A stretch of 64,000 bases of DNA from Microlunatus lacustris. Lineage in GTDB: Bacteria > Actinomycetota > Actinomycetes > Propionibacteriales > Propionibacteriaceae. The notes below the pieces were generated by a model. The model was not told where the DNA came from, ran no database searches, and was given only the letters and a program-made list of their open reading frames with translations. Positions 52,603-60,484 of the stretch are shown here, piece by piece; position 1 is the stretch's first letter, and each line of letters begins with the position of its first letter. The position numbers and the translations under genes are program-made. The stretch lies in NCBI GenBank assembly GCA_039527025.1, contig BAAAJN010000001.1, positions 186,001-250,000 on the forward strand. The letters run 5' to 3'.

Positions 52603-52786
52603 GCGTGAGGACTTCCTGGTGTCTAGGTGGGGGTCGCGCGGTCGCACTGGCGACGGGCAACCTCGACGAGTCTACCGACCCGCGCGGCTGGGCCCGAATC
52701 GCCGCTGGCCAGTGGCGGGAGCGCTGCCCGTCCGAGGTCGCTGCACCCCCGTAGGCTGGACGCGTCCGGACGGGAAGGAGACCCAC

Positions 52787-53920
52787 GTGGCAGGCGGCGC
52801 GGACTGGTTCAAGGAGTCCTTCCGGCAGGAGTACGACCAGCAGTCGGCGGCGATCGGACGCTTCAACCTCGCGATCTTCGGCAAGACCGGGGTGGGCAAG
52901 TCGACGCTGGTCAACGCCATCTTCGGCGAGGACGTGGCGGCGACCGGGATCGGCGAGCCGGTCACCCGCGGCAGCCACCTCTACCTGGACCGGGTCGGGC
53001 ACCTCGGCATCGTCGACACCCAGGGCCTGGAGGTCGGCAAGGACAACAAGGAGATCATCTCCGAGCTGGGCAAGGCCATGAAGGAGATGCGGCGTCGCCC
53101 GCTGTCGGACCAGATCCACGTGGCCTGGTACTGCGTCCGCGGCATGGACCGCCGGTTCGAGGAGGCCGAGGCCGACTTCGTCCGGCGGCTCGACGACCTC
53201 GGCCTGCCGGTGGTCCTGGTGCTCACCCAGGTGCCGGCGCGGGAGGGCCGCTACCACCCGGACGCCGTCGAGCTGGCCCGCCGGATCGAGGAGCACCGGC
53301 TGCCCCTGGCGGGCGCGCGCCCGTTCTTCGTGTTCGCCAAGGCCGACCCGTTCGCCGACCAGCCCGCGCACGGCCTGCAGGGCGTCCTCGATGCCACCTT
53401 TCGCGTTGCGCCTGAAGGCGTCCACGGAGCCCTCGTCGCGGCGCAGACGATCGACGAGGCTCGCAAGGCCAAGGAGGCCCAGGGCTACATAGGGGCGGCG
53501 GTGACCGCGGCAGCAGGGGCGGCGTTCATCCCGATCCCGTTCTCCGACGCCGCCGCCCTGGTCCCCATCCAGCTGGGGATGATGGCCAAGATCGCGCAGC
53601 TGTACAAGATCAAGGTCGACCGGGCCGCACTGCTGGCCATCGCCTCCACGACCGCGGCCACCCAGGCCGGCCGGGCCACCTTCAGCGGCCTGCTCAAGAT
53701 GGTCCCCGGCGCCGGCACGGTGGCCGGCGGGATGGTCAGCGCCGGCGTGGCCACCAGCTTCACCTACGCGATGGGCCAGGCATGGCTGGTGGTGTGCCAG
53801 CGGGTCGCCCGCGGCTCGCTCGGCGGGCTGGGTCGGGCGCTGGACGACGAGGCCGTCCGGGAGGCGTTCGCCGAGGAGTTCCGCAAGCGGCTGAAGATCC
53901 GCCGCGAGGAGCGCGTCTGA
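52787..53920 (+). CDS. Dynamin/Era-like GTPase with DUF697-type C-terminus
   Basis: 377 aa. P-loop GKTGVGKST at residues 32-40, G3 DTQG, and a G4-like VLTQ in place of NKxD. The C-terminal half (about residues 225-330) has two long hydrophobic helices (YIGAAVTAAAGAAFIPIPFS; GAGTVAGGMVSAGVATSFTY), like DUF697/YcjF proteins that associate with membranes. The biological role is unknown. GTG at 52787 behind GGGAAGGAG. A candidate -10 TAGGCT lies at 52752. Confidence 0.82.
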   Translation: MAGGADWFKESFRQEYDQQSAAIGRFNLAIFGKTGVGKSTLVNAIFGEDVAATGIGEPVTRGSHLYLDRVGHLGIVDTQGLEVGKDNKEIISELGKAMKEMRRRPLSDQIHVAWYCVRGMDRRFEEAEADFVRRLDDLGLPVVLVLTQVPAREGRYHPDAVELARRIEEHRLPLAGARPFFVFAKADPFADQPAHGLQGVLDATFRVAPEGVHGALVAAQTIDEARKAKEAQGYIGAAVTAAAGAAFIPIPFSDAAALVPIQLGMMAKIAQLYKIKVDRAALLAIASTTAATQAGRATFSGLLKMVPGAGTVAGGMVSAGVATSFTYAMGQAWLVVCQRVARGSLGGLGRALDDEAVREAFAEEFRKRLKIRREERV

Positions 53921-53952
53921 GCTCCTCGCACGGGTGGAGTGCCGAGACGAGC

Positions 53953-53992
53953 GTGTGGACCGGTGAGGTGTCGTCACCTCCTCCGTCCACAC
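53953..53992 (+). terminator. Hairpin after the GTPase gene
   Basis: An 18-base arm at 53953-53970 (GTGTGGAC...GAGGTG) pairs with 53975-53992 (CACCTC...GTCCACAC), 15 of 18, around TCGT. Confidence 0.65.
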
Positions 53993-54031
53993 CATGTCGG
54001 CGCAGGGGTGTCCGGCGGGGCGCGCCGGGGC

Positions 54032-54037
54032 TACCGT
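54032..54037 (+). promoter_or_regulatory. Candidate -10 (TACCGT) of the tmsAB operon
   Basis: TACCGT, 6 bases before the ATG at 54044; leaderless pattern. Confidence 0.5.
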
Positions 54038-54043
54038 GACGGG

Positions 54044-55411
54044 ATGGCTGGTGCCGCCCTCGTCCGCGACCACGCCGCCGGCGTGGAGCGGCTGCGGGCG
54101 AGCCTGGCGCGCATCCCGGTCGGTGCCCCCGTCCGGTTGGCCAAGCCGACCTCCAACCTGTTCCGGTCCCGCGCCCGGACCAGCGTCCCCGGGCTCGACA
54201 CCTCGGGGCTGACGGGTGTCTTGTCCGTCGACCCCGTGGCCCGGACCGCCGAGGTCGCCGGCATGTGCACCTACGAGGACCTGGTCGCGGCCACCCTGCC
54301 GCACGGTCTGACCCCGCTGGTGGTCCCGCAGCTGCGCACCATCACCCTTGGCGGCGCCGTCACCGGTCTCGGGATCGAGTCCGCCTCCTTCCGCAACGGC
54401 ATGCCGCACGAGTCGGTGTTGGAGCTGGACGTGCTCACCGGCACCGGAGAGGTGCTCACCACCTCCCCGGAGCAGCACCCGGACCTGTACCGCGCCTTCC
54501 CGAACTCCTACGGCACGCTCGGCTACGCGACCCGGCTGCGGATCGCCCTGGAGCCGGTGCAGCCGTACGTCGCCCTCCGGCACGTCCGCTTCCGGGCGCT
54601 GAAGGATCTGCTCGCGACGATGGCCGAGGTCGTCGACTCCGGCAGCTTCGAGGGGGTCGGGGTCGACTACCTCGACGGCGTGGTCTTCGGCGCCGACGAG
54701 GCCTACCTGTGCCTCGGCACCTCGACCAGCGCGCCCGGCCCCGTCAGCGACTACAGCGGGCAGGACATCTACTACCGCTCCATCCAGCACGACCACGGGA
54801 TCCGGCACGACCGGCTGGCGGTCGAGGACTACCTCTGGCGCTGGGACACCGACTGGTTCTGGTGCTCCCGGGCCTTCGGGGCGCAGCACCCCCGGCTGCG
54901 GCGCTGGTGGCCGCGCCGGCACCTGCGCAGCAGCTCCTACTGGAAGCTGCTCGCCCTGGACCAGCGGTTCGCCCTGGTGGACCGGGTGGAGCGGCTCCGC
55001 GGCCGGCCACCCCGCGAGCGCGTGGTGCAGGACGTCGAGCTGCCGCTCGAGCGGACCGGCGAGTTCCTCGACTGGTTCCTGGGCGAGGTGCCCATCGAGC
55101 CGGTCTGGCTGTGCCCGGTCCGGCTGGGGCAGCGCTGGCCGCTCTACCCGATGCCGCCCGAGCGGACCTTCGTCAACGTCGGCTTCTGGTCGACGGTGCC
55201 GGCCGGAGCCGTCGAGGGCGCGACCAACCGACGGATCGAACAGCGGGTGGGCGAGCTCGACGGGCACAAGTCGCTGTACTCCGACGCCTACTACGCCGAG
55301 GACGAGTTCGACGACCTCTACGGCGGGGAGGACTACCGGGTGGCGCGGAAGACCTACGACCCGGACGGCCGCTTCCTCGACCTCTACACGAAGGCGGTGC
55401 GACGACGATGA
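54044..55411 (+). CDS. tmsA: FAD-binding oxidoreductase, TmsA/BfaB-type (10-methylene fatty acid reductase)
   Basis: 455 aa. The FAD-linked oxidase N-domain shows VDPVARTAEVAGMCTYEDLV and LGGAVTGLGIESASFRNGMP; the C-terminal part has the DIYYRSIQ and tryptophan-rich WRWDTDWFWCSR regions. In mycobacteria and relatives, an oxidoreductase of this type plus the adjacent CFA-like methyltransferase make 10-methyl stearic (tuberculostearic) acid from oleoyl lipids: the methyltransferase adds the methylene and this enzyme reduces it. Operon order and ATGA coupling with the next gene support the call. Confidence 0.85.
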   Translation: MAGAALVRDHAAGVERLRASLARIPVGAPVRLAKPTSNLFRSRARTSVPGLDTSGLTGVLSVDPVARTAEVAGMCTYEDLVAATLPHGLTPLVVPQLRTITLGGAVTGLGIESASFRNGMPHESVLELDVLTGTGEVLTTSPEQHPDLYRAFPNSYGTLGYATRLRIALEPVQPYVALRHVRFRALKDLLATMAEVVDSGSFEGVGVDYLDGVVFGADEAYLCLGTSTSAPGPVSDYSGQDIYYRSIQHDHGIRHDRLAVEDYLWRWDTDWFWCSRAFGAQHPRLRRWWPRRHLRSSSYWKLLALDQRFALVDRVERLRGRPPRERVVQDVELPLERTGEFLDWFLGEVPIEPVWLCPVRLGQRWPLYPMPPERTFVNVGFWSTVPAGAVEGATNRRIEQRVGELDGHKSLYSDAYYAEDEFDDLYGGEDYRVARKTYDPDGRFLDLYTKAVRRR

Positions 55412-56712
55412 CCACGACCCGGCAGCCCACGACCGGGGCCCCGGCCCGGATGCCACTGGCCTCGATCGTGCAGACGGTGCTCGGCGGCCAGGTGCCGCTG
55501 CGGTTCACCGCCTACGACGGCAGCGCGGCGGGACCGGACGGCGCCCTCGGCTTCGACCTGCTGACCCCGCGCGGCGCCACCTACCTGGCCACGGCCCCGG
55601 GCGAGCTGGGCCTGGTCCGGGCCTACGTGGCCGGCGACCTCGCGCTGCACGGCGTGCACCCGGGTGACCCCTACCGACTGCTGGCGGCGCTCGACGAGGT
55701 GGAGATCACCCGGCCGCCGGCCCGGGTGCTGGCCGAGATCGTCCGCTCCCTCGGCGTGGAGCGGCTGAAGCCCGTCGCGCCGCCGCCGCAGGAGGTGCAG
55801 CCGCCGTGGCGCCGGGCGCTGCAGGGGCTGCGGCACAGCCGGCACCGCGACGCCGACGCCATCTCCCACCACTACGACGTGTCCAACACCTTCTACGCGT
55901 TCGTGCTCGGCCCGTCGATGACCTACACCTGCGCGTGCTACCCGACCGCCGGGGCGAGCCTGGAGGAGGCGCAGGAGAACAAGTACCGGCTGGTGTTCGA
56001 GAAGCTGCGGCTGCAGCCGGGCGACCGGCTGCTCGACGTCGGGTGCGGGTGGGGCAGCATGGTCCGCTACGCCGCCCGCCGGGGCGTCCGCGCCACCGGC
56101 ATCACGCTCTCGGCCGAGCAGGCGGCGTGGGCGCAGCAGGCGATCGCGGCCGAGGGTCTCGACGGGTTGGCCGAGGTGCGGCACGGCGACTACCGCGACA
56201 TCACCGGGACCGGCTTCGACGCGGTGTCCTCGATCGGTCTGACCGAGCACATCGGGGTGGCCAACTACCCGGCCTACTTCCGGTTCCTCCGCTCCCGGCT
56301 GCGGACCGGGGGGCTGCTGCTCAACCACTCCATCACCCGTCCGGACAACCGGCGCTCGGCCGCCACCAGCGGATTCATCGACCGCTACGTCTTCCCCGAC
56401 GGGGAGATGACCGGCTCCGGCCGGATCATCACCGAGGCCCAGGACGCGGGGCTGGAGGTGCTGCACGAGGAGAACCTGCGGCCGCACTACGCCCTCACCC
56501 TCCGCGACTGGTGCGCCAACCTGGTCGAGCACTGGGACGAGGCGCTCGCCGAGGTCGGCCTGGGCACGGCGAAGGTCTGGGGCCTCTACATGGCCGGCTC
56601 CCGTCTCGGCTTCGAGCGCGACATCGTCCAGCTGCACCAGGTGCTCGCGGCCCGGCACGACGGGCACGGCGGCGGGCTCGACCTGCCGCTGCGCCCCTGG
56701 TGGCGGCCCTAG
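55408..56712 (+). CDS. tmsB: SAM-dependent fatty acid methyltransferase, TmsB/UfaA1-type
   Basis: 434 aa, cyclopropane-fatty-acid synthase family. Motifs: HHYDVSNTFYAFVLGPSMTY, the SAM loop LLDVGCGWGSMVRYAARRGV, ITLSAEQAAWAQQ, and SIGLTEHIGVANYPAYF with the active-site Glu region. The N-terminal 150 residues are the usual lipid-binding part. With the upstream FAD protein it probably forms 10-methyl branched fatty acids rather than cyclopropanes. ATG at 55408 overlaps the tmsA stop. Confidence 0.88.
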   Translation: MTTTRQPTTGAPARMPLASIVQTVLGGQVPLRFTAYDGSAAGPDGALGFDLLTPRGATYLATAPGELGLVRAYVAGDLALHGVHPGDPYRLLAALDEVEITRPPARVLAEIVRSLGVERLKPVAPPPQEVQPPWRRALQGLRHSRHRDADAISHHYDVSNTFYAFVLGPSMTYTCACYPTAGASLEEAQENKYRLVFEKLRLQPGDRLLDVGCGWGSMVRYAARRGVRATGITLSAEQAAWAQQAIAAEGLDGLAEVRHGDYRDITGTGFDAVSSIGLTEHIGVANYPAYFRFLRSRLRTGGLLLNHSITRPDNRRSAATSGFIDRYVFPDGEMTGSGRIITEAQDAGLEVLHEENLRPHYALTLRDWCANLVEHWDEALAEVGLGTAKVWGLYMAGSRLGFERDIVQLHQVLAARHDGHGGGLDLPLRPWWRP

Positions 56713-56740
56713 CCCGACCGGCGGAGGAGCCGACCAGCAC

Positions 56741-56759
56741 GACCGAGCGGAGCGAGGTC
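56741..56759. repeat. Short repeat GACCGAGCGGAGCGAGGTC
   Basis: Same core as 16468-16486; here between the convergent tmsB and amino acid ABC ATPase ends, 4 bases from the ATPase stop. Confidence 0.5.
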
Positions 56760-56762
56760 CGA

Positions 56763-57518
56763 CTACACAGCCAACCGGCTGAGGAACTCCCGGGTCCGCT
56801 GCTCCCGCGGGGCGTCGAAGATCTGAGCGGGTGGACCCTGCTCCAGCACCCGGCCGTCGTTCAGGAAGCAGACCTTGTCCGCGACGGAGCGGGCGAACCC
56901 CATCTCGTGGGTGGCCAGCACCATCGTCATGCCGTCCCGGCGCAGGTCACGGAGCAGGGTGAGCACCTCGTGCACCAGCTCGGGGTCCAGCGCCGAGGTC
57001 ACCTCGTCCAGCAGCATCAATACCGGGGCGTTGACCAGCGCGCGGGCGATCGCCGCCCGCTGCTGCTGACCACCCGAGAGCTGGTCGGGCTTGGCGTCGG
57101 CCTTGTCGGCCAGCCCGACGCGGGCCAGCATCTCCCGGGCCTGCTGCTCGGCGGCCCTGCGCGGGCGCTTGTGCACCCGGACCGGGGCCAGCGTCACGTT
57201 GTCCAGCACGTTGAGGTGCGGGAACAGGTTGAACGCCTGGAACACGATCCCCACCCGCGCCCGGACGGCGTCGACGTCGACCCGGGGGTCGGAGATGTCC
57301 TCCCCGGCCAGCAGGATCTGGCCGTCGTCGAGGGTCTCCAGCAGGTTGAGGCAGCGCAGCAGCGTCGACTTCCCGGAGCCGGAGCCACCGATCAGCACCA
57401 CGCACTCACCCGGCTCGACGTCGAGGTCGAGGTCGTCGAGCACCACCTGCGTGCCGAACACCTTCCGCAGCCCCCGGGCCTGCAGCAGCGGCTGTCCCGA
57501 GCTCGTCGAAGGGTTCAC
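56763..57518 (-). CDS. Polar amino acid ABC transporter ATP-binding protein
   Basis: 251 aa. Walker A IGGSGSGKSTLLRCL, Q-loop VFQAFNLFPHLNVLDN, signature LSGGQQQRAAI, Walker B VLMLLDEVTSALDP, switch LATHEMGFA: the GlnQ/HisP group. GTG at 57518 overlaps the permease end. The first codons (VNPSTSSGQP) are the translation of a copy of the dispersed CCTTCGACGAGCTCGGG repeat, so the N-terminal tail is repeat-derived and the native start may have been nearer QARGLRKVFG. Confidence 0.93.
   Translation of the reverse strand: MNPSTSSGQPLLQARGLRKVFGTQVVLDDLDLDVEPGECVVLIGGSGSGKSTLLRCLNLLETLDDGQILLAGEDISDPRVDVDAVRARVGIVFQAFNLFPHLNVLDNVTLAPVRVHKRPRRAAEQQAREMLARVGLADKADAKPDQLSGGQQQRAAIARALVNAPVLMLLDEVTSALDPELVHEVLTLLRDLRRDGMTMVLATHEMGFARSVADKVCFLNDGRVLEQGPPAQIFDAPREQRTREFLSRLAV
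57495..57513. repeat. GTCGAAGG repeat family member inside a CDS start
   Basis: TCCCGAGCTCGTCGAAGGG on the plus strand, a half-site of the CCTGAGC...GTCGAAGG family. It is read in frame as PSTSSG by the minus-strand ABC ATPase gene. Confidence 0.6.
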
Positions 57519-58429
57519 GTCGTCGTCCCGGCCACGCCGTACCAGCCCTGCCGGCGGGCGATCCAGTCGGTGAACCGGGTCAGCGGGATGGTCAGCGCGA
57601 CGAAGAGCAGCCCGGCCACCACGTAGGGGGTGAAGTTGAAGTCGGTGGCGGTGGCGATCTGGGCCGAGCGGATGGCGTCGATGACCCCGAGGACGGCGAT
57701 CAACCCGGAGTCCTTCTGCAGGCTGACCAGGTCGTTCAGCAGCGGGGGCACCACCCGGCGGACGGCCTGCGGCAGCACCACGAAGCGCATCGACTGCGCG
57801 TAGGACAGCCCGAGGGACCGCGCCGCCGCCCGCTGCGACGGGTGCACCGACTCGATGCCGGCGCGGAACACCTCGGCCACGTAGGCCGAGTAGGTGAGCA
57901 CCAGCGCCGCGCCGCCCCAGACCAGCGGGTCGTCGGGCAGCACGCGCAGGTTGAGGGCGGGCACGCCGAAGCCCAGCAGGAAGATCACCAGCAGCAGCGG
58001 CAGGCCGCGGAAGACGTCGGTGTAGGCCGCCGCGGCCGCCCGGACGGGGAAGAACACCGGCCCGCGCAGGGTGCGGAGCACGGCCAGGGTGAGCCCCAGG
58101 ACGAGGATGAGGACGCCGCAGACCAGCATCACCCGGATGTTCAGCCACAGCCCGGTGGCCACCGCGGGCAGTGCCTGCCAGGCGCGGGACGGGTCGAAGA
58201 AGGTCTGCTGCACGCGCGGCCAGCCGGGGGTGGCGGTCAGCCCGGTGACCAGGACGGCGACGATGACCAGGCTGCTCAGCACCGCGACCAGCACCGAGCG
58301 GTTCGAGCGCCGGCGCCGGTAGGCGAGCCGTTCCTGCTGCAGGGCGGACGGCTGCCAGCTGCTGGTGGCCGGCTCCTCGCGGTCGGCGGCGTGCCCGGGG
58401 TCGACGTCGACCGGGCGGAGCGGCCTCAC
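57515..58429 (-). CDS. Polar amino acid ABC transporter permease
   Basis: 304 aa. A cytosolic N-terminus, one early membrane span (VLVAVLSSLVIVAVLVTGL), then the HisMQ-type permease core: VFRGLPLLLVIFLLGFGVPA and the ATPase-contact loop RAAARSLGLSYAQSMRFVVL. GTG at 58429 overlaps the binding-protein stop. A single permease gene suggests a homodimeric channel. Confidence 0.92.
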   Translation of the reverse strand: MRPLRPVDVDPGHAADREEPATSSWQPSALQQERLAYRRRRSNRSVLVAVLSSLVIVAVLVTGLTATPGWPRVQQTFFDPSRAWQALPAVATGLWLNIRVMLVCGVLILVLGLTLAVLRTLRGPVFFPVRAAAAAYTDVFRGLPLLLVIFLLGFGVPALNLRVLPDDPLVWGGAALVLTYSAYVAEVFRAGIESVHPSQRAAARSLGLSYAQSMRFVVLPQAVRRVVPPLLNDLVSLQKDSGLIAVLGVIDAIRSAQIATATDFNFTPYVVAGLLFVALTIPLTRFTDWIARRQGWYGVAGTTT

Positions 58430-59316
58430 TGCAGCAGCGGGGCGCCGTCGGCGTTCGACAGGTACTCGCCCTCGATCTCGGCCAGCGTGCCGTCGGCTCG
58501 CAGCGCGTCGACGGCGGCGGACACGCACGCGGTCAGCGGGCTGCCCTTGGCCAGCACGAAGCCGAACTGGTCGGCGCTGCCCGCGCCGGGCGGCAGCTGG
58601 CCGACGATCTTCCCGTCGTCCAGCTGGGCGGCGGCCGCGTAGAAGGCGGTCGGCAGGTCGACGACCAGCCCGTCGATCTGGCCGTTCTTCAGGGCCTGCA
58701 CCGCGAGGTCGTTGGTGTCGTAGACCGCGACCTGCTGCTCGGGGAGGATCTGCTCGGTGATGGCGGTGTAGGAGGTCGTCCCGACCTGCGCGCCCAGCTT
58801 GGCCGTCTTCAGCTCGGCCACCGTGGTCGCCCCGGCGATCGGCGACCCGGCGGTGGTGACGACCGCCTGGGCCACGTCGTAGTAGCCGGAGGAGAAGTCG
58901 ACGGCCTGGCGACGCTGCTCGGTGATCGAGACCTGGTTGATGTCGACGTCGAACTTCTTGTCCCCGGGCGCGTAGGCGTTGGTGAAGGGGACGGTGATCC
59001 AGGAGACCTCGTCGCGGGCGAAGCCGAGCTGCTCGGCGACGGCGTAGGCCACCGCCGACTCGTAGCCCTTCCCGTTCGTCGGGTCGTCGTCGGAGAACCA
59101 GGGCGCGTAGGCCGGCTTGTCGGTGCCGACGGTGAACTGGCCGTCGGCGACCAGGCTCAGGGAGTCCCGGCTGCACGCCGTGCTGGCCCCGGCCTCGCTG
59201 GTGGCCGGCAGCGGCGTGGCGTCCTCCGGGGCGCAGGCGACGACCGCCAGGGCCAGTGCCGCGGCCAGGCCGAGACCGGCCGATCGCAGACCGGCGGAGC
59301 GGGGGTGACGCGGCAT
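58426..59316 (-). CDS. Amino acid ABC transporter substrate-binding lipoprotein
   Basis: 296 aa. The signal peptide ends in lipobox LAVVAC. The SBP_bac_3 fold shows FTVGTDKPAYAPWFSDDDPT, GYESAVAYAVAEQLGF, FDVDINQVSITEQRRQAVDF and LGAQVGTTSYTAITEQI. The ligand is probably a polar amino acid. ATG at 59316 has GAGGAG seven to eight bases upstream. First gene of the transporter operon. Confidence 0.92.
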   Translation of the reverse strand: MPRHPRSAGLRSAGLGLAAALALAVVACAPEDATPLPATSEAGASTACSRDSLSLVADGQFTVGTDKPAYAPWFSDDDPTNGKGYESAVAYAVAEQLGFARDEVSWITVPFTNAYAPGDKKFDVDINQVSITEQRRQAVDFSSGYYDVAQAVVTTAGSPIAGATTVAELKTAKLGAQVGTTSYTAITEQILPEQQVAVYDTNDLAVQALKNGQIDGLVVDLPTAFYAAAAQLDDGKIVGQLPPGAGSADQFGFVLAKGSPLTACVSAAVDALRADGTLAEIEGEYLSNADGAPLLQ

Positions 59317-59400
59317 CAGGACTCCTCGAGACCGTGGGTGTGCGCTCACCCTAGCCTCGCGTCCGGGAGTGCCACGGACGTCGGCGCAGGCGGTGAGACG

Positions 59401-59406
59401 TACCCT
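59401..59406 (+). promoter_or_regulatory. Candidate -10 (TACCCT) of the YbjN-like gene
   Basis: TACCCT, 6 bases before the GTG at 59413. Confidence 0.45.
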
Positions 59407-59412
59407 GCCGGG

Positions 59413-59958
59413 GTGACCAGCGAGGCGTCCGGAGCCGCTCGGCCGGCCCCCGGAGAGACTGCGCGGGCAGCGGTGCACGACGCGCTGGCGGAGCTGGAGC
59501 TGCCGTGGTCGGAGACCCGGCCCGGGCTGTTCGCCGTCACGCTGCCGGGGACGGCAAAGCTCAGCACGGAGTGCGCGCTGGAGGTCGGCCGCCACGGAGT
59601 CGCCGTCCGCGCCTTCGTGGCCCGACGACCGGACGAGAACCACGCCGAGGTCTACCGCTGGCTGCTCGAGCGCAACCTCAAGCTGCGCGGGATCTGCTTC
59701 AGCCTGGACGCGGCGGGCGACATCCACCTCACCGGCACGGTGCCGCTGGAGTCGGTCTCCTCCACGGTCGTCGACCAGCTGCTCGGCGCGGTCGCGGAGA
59801 CCGCGGACGCCAGCTTCAACCCGATCCTGGAGCGGGGCTTCGCCACCAGCATCGCCCGGGAGTGGGCCTGGCGCCGCTCGCGCGGGGAGTCGACGGCGAA
59901 CCTCGCCGCCTTCGCCCACCTGGACCCTTCGACGAGCTCCTGGCGCGACGACCCCTGA
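59413..59958 (+). CDS. YbjN domain-containing protein
   Basis: 181 aa. The YbjN/type III chaperone-like fold is suggested by HDALAELELPWSETRPGLFA, VYRWLLERNLKLRGICFSLD and DIHLTGTVPLESV. Actinobacteria carry several such proteins near gpmA and mshA; the function is unknown. The last residues (DPSTSSWRDDP) are read from the left arm of a dispersed repeat, so the C-terminus is repeat-derived. Leaderless-type GTG start. Confidence 0.8.
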   Translation: MTSEASGAARPAPGETARAAVHDALAELELPWSETRPGLFAVTLPGTAKLSTECALEVGRHGVAVRAFVARRPDENHAEVYRWLLERNLKLRGICFSLDAAGDIHLTGTVPLESVSSTVVDQLLGAVAETADASFNPILERGFATSIAREWAWRRSRGESTANLAAFAHLDPSTSSWRDDP

Positions 59959-59973
59959 GCCTGTCGAAGGGTC
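59923..59973. repeat. CCTGAGC/GTCGAAGG repeat, copy 4, terminator-like
   Basis: GACCCTTCGACGAGCTC (59923-59939) pairs with GAGCCTGTCGAAGGGTC (59957-59973) with two or three mismatches at the centre. It overlaps the stops of both convergent genes and probably terminates both. Confidence 0.75.
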
Positions 59974-60448
59974 AGCCGTCCAGTCGGGCGGCGACGTCGG
60001 CGGGGAAGCCGCCGGTGGCCACCGGGCCCCAGCGGGTCGGGGTGATCCGGATGAGCGACTTGTCCTGCAGCCGCATCGCCGCCCGGTACTCGTCCCAGTC
60101 GGGGTGCTCGCCCGCGATGCAGCGGAAGTAGTCGACCAGGGGGTCCTCGGCCTCGGGCATGTGCAGCACCTCGGCGTCGCCGTCGACCTGCACCCACGGC
60201 CCGTTCCAGTCCTCGGACAGGACGCAGACCGAGACGGGCGGGCGGCGCTCGGCGTTGCGGATCTTCGCCCGGCCCGGATAGGAGGAGATGACGATCCGGC
60301 CCTGCTCGTCGACGCCGCCGGAGACGGGCGAGAGCTGCGGCCGGCCGTCGGCGCGGGTGGTCGCCACCAGCATCCTGTGCCGGGGACGGACGAAGTCGAG
60401 CAGCTCGGCGAGCTCGACGGCGGTCGCGGTGGCGATGGATCGGGCCAT
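59972..60448 (-). CDS. PPOX-class F420- or flavin-dependent oxidoreductase
   Basis: 158 aa, split-barrel fold: LDFVRPRHRMLVATTRADGR, PQLSPVSGGVDEQGRIVIS, then AKIRNAERRPPVSVCVLSED and GPWVQVDGDAEVLHMPEAED. The family in actinobacteria mostly uses F420. The substrate is unknown. The stop lies inside a hairpin repeat; TAACGT is 7 bases before the ATG at 60448. Divergent from the alpha-galactosidase gene. Confidence 0.88.
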   Translation of the reverse strand: MARSIATATAVELAELLDFVRPRHRMLVATTRADGRPQLSPVSGGVDEQGRIVISSYPGRAKIRNAERRPPVSVCVLSEDWNGPWVQVDGDAEVLHMPEAEDPLVDYFRCIAGEHPDWDEYRAAMRLQDKSLIRITPTRWGPVATGGFPADVAARLDG

Positions 60449-60455
60449 GGCCGCG

Positions 60456-60476
60456 ACGTTACCGCGCCCGTAGGGT
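60456..60476. promoter_or_regulatory. Back-to-back -10 elements of the PPOX and GH36 genes
   Basis: Minus-strand TAACGT (60456-60461), 7 bases before the PPOX ATG, and plus-strand TAGGGT (60471-60476), 8 bases before the GH36 GTG. The two starts are only 37 bases apart, so the promoters must overlap. Confidence 0.5.
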
Positions 60477-60484
60477 GAGGCTCC

